Shown here piece by piece: positions 60,996 to 64,000 of a DNA stretch of 64,000 nucleotides. The position numbers were made by a program, and so were the translations under genes. Origin of the DNA: Aeromonas sanarellii. Its GTDB lineage: Bacteria; Pseudomonadota; Gammaproteobacteria; Enterobacterales; Aeromonadaceae. Numbering within the stretch: the stretch's first letter is position 1; each line of letters starts with the position of its first letter. The notes under the pieces are model-generated. The model was not told where the DNA came from, searched no databases, and saw nothing but the letters and a program-made list of their open reading frames with translations. The stretch lies in contig NZ_CDBN01000015.1 in NCBI RefSeq assembly GCF_000820085.1, positions 62,001 to 126,000 on the forward strand, given 5' to 3'.

Positions 60996-61765
60996 GCAAG
61001 TTTGCCGCCAATCTCACCATGCTGTTTACCGAGGTGCCGTTCCTGGAGCGCTTCGCCGCCGCCCGCGACGCAGGCTTCGCCGCGGTGGAGTTCCTCTTCC
61101 CCTACGAGTGGCCGGCCGCAGAGCTGGGCCGCCGCTTGCGCGAGCAGGGACTCTCCCAGGCCCTGTTCAACATGCCGCCGGGCAACTGGGGGGCGGGGGA
61201 GCGCGGCATGGCCGCCATCCCGGGGCGGGAAGCGGAGTTTCGCGCCCACCTGCCAACCGTGCGTGACTACGCCCTGGCGCTCGGCTGCACCAAGGTGCAC
61301 GCCATGAGCGGCATAGTCGACCCGGCTCATAGCCTCTCGGCCCACCGCCAGACCCTGATCGACAACATCCGCTTCGCCGCCGACTTCCTGGCCGAAGACG
61401 GCATCAAGGTACTGCTCGAGCCCCTCAACGATCGGGATGTGCCCGGCTACTTCCTGGCCCACCAGCTCGACGCCCTGGCCCTGGTGCAGGAGATAGACAG
61501 ACCCAACGTGGGGGTGCAGCTCGACCTCTACCACGCCCAGATCATGGACGGGGATCTCACCCGTCTCATCGGCAAGCTGGGCCAGGCCATCGGCCACGTC
61601 CAGATCGCCTCGGTGCCGGATCGCCACGAGCCGGACGAAGGGGAGATCGCCTACCCCCACCTGTTCAAGGTGCTGGCGCAGGCGGGCTACCACGACTGGA
61701 TAGGCTGCGAATACAACCCCAGAGCCAGCACCCGGGAAGGGCTGGGCTGGCTGACACAACAATAA
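60992..61765 (+). CDS. otnI: 2-oxo-tetronate isomerase (YgbM)
   Basis: 257 residues, xylose-isomerase-like TIM barrel of the hydroxypyruvate isomerase family (MSKFAANLTMLFTEVPFLERF; LLEPLNDRDVPGYFL; QLDLYHAQIMDGDLT; GCEYNPRA). It converts 2-oxotetronate, made by LtnD, into 3-oxotetronate for OtnK. Overlaps otnC by four bases. Confidence 0.94.
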   Translation: MSKFAANLTMLFTEVPFLERFAAARDAGFAAVEFLFPYEWPAAELGRRLREQGLSQALFNMPPGNWGAGERGMAAIPGREAEFRAHLPTVRDYALALGCTKVHAMSGIVDPAHSLSAHRQTLIDNIRFAADFLAEDGIKVLLEPLNDRDVPGYFLAHQLDALALVQEIDRPNVGVQLDLYHAQIMDGDLTRLIGKLGQAIGHVQIASVPDRHEPDEGEIAYPHLFKVLAQAGYHDWIGCEYNPRASTREGLGWLTQQ

Positions 61766-61800
61766 CGACCCTGAACATGAACGAGTCTGAGGATAACAAG

Positions 61801-62751
61801 ATGCAGATCATCATCACCGGCGGCGGTGGCTTCCTGGGCCAGAAACTGGCCCGGGCCCTGCTGCAAGGCCCCCACCCCTTCACCGAGCTGCTGCTGGTGG
61901 ACATCCAGCAGCCGCAATCCCCCCTGCCGGACCCCAGGGTTCGTTGCCTGCGGGCCGACCTCACCGAACCCGGTGTCGCCGAGTCCCTTATCGGCGAGCG
62001 GACCGCCGTGGTCTACCACCTGGCCGCCATCGTCAGCAGCCACGCGGAGCAGGACTTCGATCTGGGCTGGAAGGTCAACCTGGACACCACCCGCACCCTG
62101 CTGGAGGCGTGCCGCCATGCCCGGCCGGGCATCCGCTTCGTCTTCACCAGCTCGCTCGCCGTCTATGGCGGCCCGCTGCCGGAGCTGGTGAATGACGGCA
62201 CGGCCCTGACCCCCACTTCCTCCTACGGTGCCCAGAAGGCCATGGGGGAACTGCTGGTCAACGACTACAGCCGCAAGGGCTTCGTCGACGGTCTGGTATT
62301 GCGCCTGCCCACCATCTGCGTGCGGCCGGGCAAGCCGAACCGCGCCGCCTCCTCCTTTGTCAGCAGCATCATCCGCGAACCGCTGCAAGGGGAGAGCGCC
62401 ATCTGCCCGGTGAGCTCGGATCTGCGACTCTGGCTCTCCAGCCCCGCCACCGTGGTCGCGAACTTCCTGCTCGCGGCCAGGCTTCCCGCCACCGGTGACG
62501 CCCGCAGCATCAACCTGCCCGGCATCAGCGTGACCGTCGGCGAGATGCTGGAGGCCCTCGCCAGAGTCGGGGGTCAGGCGGCCCGGGATCGGGTGCAGTT
62601 TGCCGCCGATCCGGCCATCGAGCGCATCGTCGCGAGCTGGCCGGGGCGCATCGACAACCAGCGGGCCAGCGCCCTCGGCTTCGCGGCAGACAGGACGTTT
62701 GCCGACATCATCGACAGTTTCATCACCCATGACATGCAGGAGGCATCATGA
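61801..62751 (+). CDS. denD: D-erythronate dehydrogenase (NAD-dependent epimerase-like)
   Basis: 316 residues, extended SDR. NAD motif ITGGGGFLGQKLA and catalytic SYGAQKAMGE (Tyr-x3-Lys). With the Otn genes this is the D-erythronate branch enzyme, making 3-oxotetronate. The start at 61801 has AGGA seven bases before it; an ATG eight codons earlier is less likely. E. coli lacks this gene in its ygb cluster, so this operon should handle both tetronates. Confidence 0.88.
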   Translation: MQIIITGGGGFLGQKLARALLQGPHPFTELLLVDIQQPQSPLPDPRVRCLRADLTEPGVAESLIGERTAVVYHLAAIVSSHAEQDFDLGWKVNLDTTRTLLEACRHARPGIRFVFTSSLAVYGGPLPELVNDGTALTPTSSYGAQKAMGELLVNDYSRKGFVDGLVLRLPTICVRPGKPNRAASSFVSSIIREPLQGESAICPVSSDLRLWLSSPATVVANFLLAARLPATGDARSINLPGISVTVGEMLEALARVGGQAARDRVQFAADPAIERIVASWPGRIDNQRASALGFAADRTFADIIDSFITHDMQEAS

Positions 62752-64000
62752 GCGACATCCCAACCCCCATCATCGGTCTCATCATCGCGGTCTTCGTGCT
62801 GGTGTTCCTGGTCATCCGTACCCGGGTGCACGCCCTGATCGCCATGCTGGCGGCGGCCTGCATCGCCGGGATCACCGGCGGCATGAGCATCGACAAGACC
62901 CTCACCGTGATCACCCAGGGCTTTGGCTCCACCCTCGGCAGCATCGGCATCGTCATCGGCCTCGGGGTCATGATGGGTCGCCTGCTTGAGGTCTCCGGCG
63001 CCGCCGAACAGATCGCCTACAGCTTCATCAAGTGGCTCGGCAAGCGCCGCGAGGAGTGGGCCCTGGCCATCACGGGCTACATCGTCAGCATCCCCATCTT
63101 CGTGGATTCCGCCTTCGTCATCCTCTATCCGGTGGCCAAGGCGCTGGCGAAAAGCGGCAAGCGCTCCCTGCTCACCCTGGGGGTGGCGCTCGCGGGCGGC
63201 CTGGTGGTAACCCACCATACCGTGCCGCCGACCCCAGGCCCGCTGGGGGTTGCAGGCCTGTTTGGCGTGGACATCGGCGCCATGCTGCTGACCGGCATGG
63301 CCCTGGCCATCCCCTGCGTGCTCGGCATCGTCTTCTACGCCCAGTGGCTCGACAAGAAGTACCCCGAGTTCGGTGCCCAGGCCGCCCAGACCCCGGACGA
63401 GCTGCAAGCCACCTATGAGCAGTACCTCAAGGAGAAGGAGGGCAAGACCCTGCCGAGCCTGACCCTGTCGCTGCTGCCGATCCTGGTGCCCATCGTGCTC
63501 ATCTTCGTCAAGGCCATCTTCACCACTCTGGCCACCCTGGAGGGCATGGACGGCCTGATGGCGAACCCCCTGGTGCAGGGCATCAACTTCATCGGCACCC
63601 CCATCATCGCGCTGGCCATCAGCGTGCTGCTGGCGGTCTATACCCTGGTCCCGCACATGGACAGGCACGCCACCGCCGCCCGCCTGGAAGAGGGGTTGCA
63701 ATCCGCCGGCATCATCTTGCTGGTGACCGGTGCCGGTGGGGCGCTGGGGGCCGTGCTGCGCGACAGTGGTGCAGGCCAGCAACTGGCCGAGCAGATCGCC
63801 CAATTGCCCATCTCCCCCATCCTGATCCCCTTCATCGTGGCGACTCTGGTGCGCCTCATCCAGGGGTCCGGCACCGTGGCCATGGTGACGGCGGCCTCCA
63901 TCTCCGCCCCCATCCTGGCGCAGATCCCCGGGGTCAACATGTTGCTGGCCGCCCAGGCCGCCACCATGGGGTCGCTCTTCTTCGGTTACTTCAACGACAG
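62748..64000 (+). CDS. GntP-family permease for the tetronate (YgbN-like; C-terminus cut by window edge)
   Basis: 417 residues visible, then the window ends. Gluconate:H+ symporter family: IGIVIGLGVMMGRLLEVSGAAEQIA, VSIPIFVDSAFVILYPVAKAL, THHTVPPTPGPLG and LIQGSGTVAMVTAASI. ATGA overlap with denD. It most likely imports threonate or erythronate. Confidence 0.92.
   Translation, partial: MSDIPTPIIGLIIAVFVLVFLVIRTRVHALIAMLAAACIAGITGGMSIDKTLTVITQGFGSTLGSIGIVIGLGVMMGRLLEVSGAAEQIAYSFIKWLGKRREEWALAITGYIVSIPIFVDSAFVILYPVAKALAKSGKRSLLTLGVALAGGLVVTHHTVPPTPGPLGVAGLFGVDIGAMLLTGMALAIPCVLGIVFYAQWLDKKYPEFGAQAAQTPDELQATYEQYLKEKEGKTLPSLTLSLLPILVPIVLIFVKAIFTTLATLEGMDGLMANPLVQGINFIGTPIIALAISVLLAVYTLVPHMDRHATAARLEEGLQSAGIILLVTGAGGALGAVLRDSGAGQQLAEQIAQLPISPILIPFIVATLVRLIQGSGTVAMVTAASISAPILAQIPGVNMLLAAQAATMGSLFFGYFND

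Noticed and set aside
1..64000. CRISPR array, prophage or complete insertion sequence
   Set aside because: No regularly spaced repeats, cas genes, phage structural genes or transposase were seen.

Overview
This 64 kb window is a chromosomal segment of a gammaproteobacterium, most likely Aeromonas. The evidence is a GC-rich composition, Escherichia/Vibrio-type gene orders (rlmM-ygdD-gcvA with GcvB; bolA-yajG-ampG; yajQ-panE-yajL; pheL-pheA), a Vibrio-type nqrABCDEF-apbE-nqrM operon and the polar-flagellar genes flgO/flgP/flgT. The species cannot be fixed from the sequence alone. Both ends cut a gene: rlmM on the left and a GntP-type permease on the right. I see no prophage, integrase, complete insertion sequence or CRISPR array.

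Layout. 1-6.6 kb: rRNA methylation, the GcvA regulator with a divergent GcvB small RNA, a chemoreceptor, and SOS-controlled DNA polymerase IV. 6.6-13.7 kb: the sodium-pumping NADH:quinone oxidoreductase operon with its flavin transferase and maturation factor. 14.1-22.4 kb: housekeeping genes (bolA, rlmG, yajG, a periplasmic cyclophilin, ampG, a Tsx-like nucleoside channel, yajQ, panE, yajL). 22.8-29.9 kb: an arsenic-resistance operon, arsR-arsD-arsA-phosphatase-GAPDH-arsJ-acr3-arsC, ending next to tRNA-Ser(TGA). 30.4-35.8 kb: a DsbA-like thiol oxidoreductase, galE, the nitrosative-stress pair hcp-hcr behind a perfect FNR box, and dps.

35.9-45.5 kb holds the most distinctive block. Twelve tightly packed minus-strand genes run DUF523/DUF1722, a LitR/MlrA-like MerR regulator, photolyase, NTF2-like, SDR, FAD amine-oxidase-like, DUF1365, CFA-synthase-like, DUF2878, Trp-rich small protein, chalcone-isomerase-like and DUF3833. 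Two copies of a T(G/A)TACA-N13-TGTATA motif lie at the head of the block. I interpret it as a light/photo-oxidative-stress operon that modifies membrane fatty acids and repairs UV damage.

45.6-57.1 kb: an outer-membrane barrel, DUF3157, a LarE-like protein with an altered PP-loop, a HAD phosphatase, the pheL-attenuated pheA gene, flgP (with a duplicated 5' end), flgO, flgT behind a sigma-54-like promoter, tRNA-Arg(CCT), PPK2, a SulP transporter, a YliI-like sugar dehydrogenase and an entericidin-like lipoprotein. 57.2-64 kb: a DeoR-family repressor divergent from a tetronate (threonate/erythronate) catabolic operon, ltnD-otnK-otnC-otnI-denD-permease.
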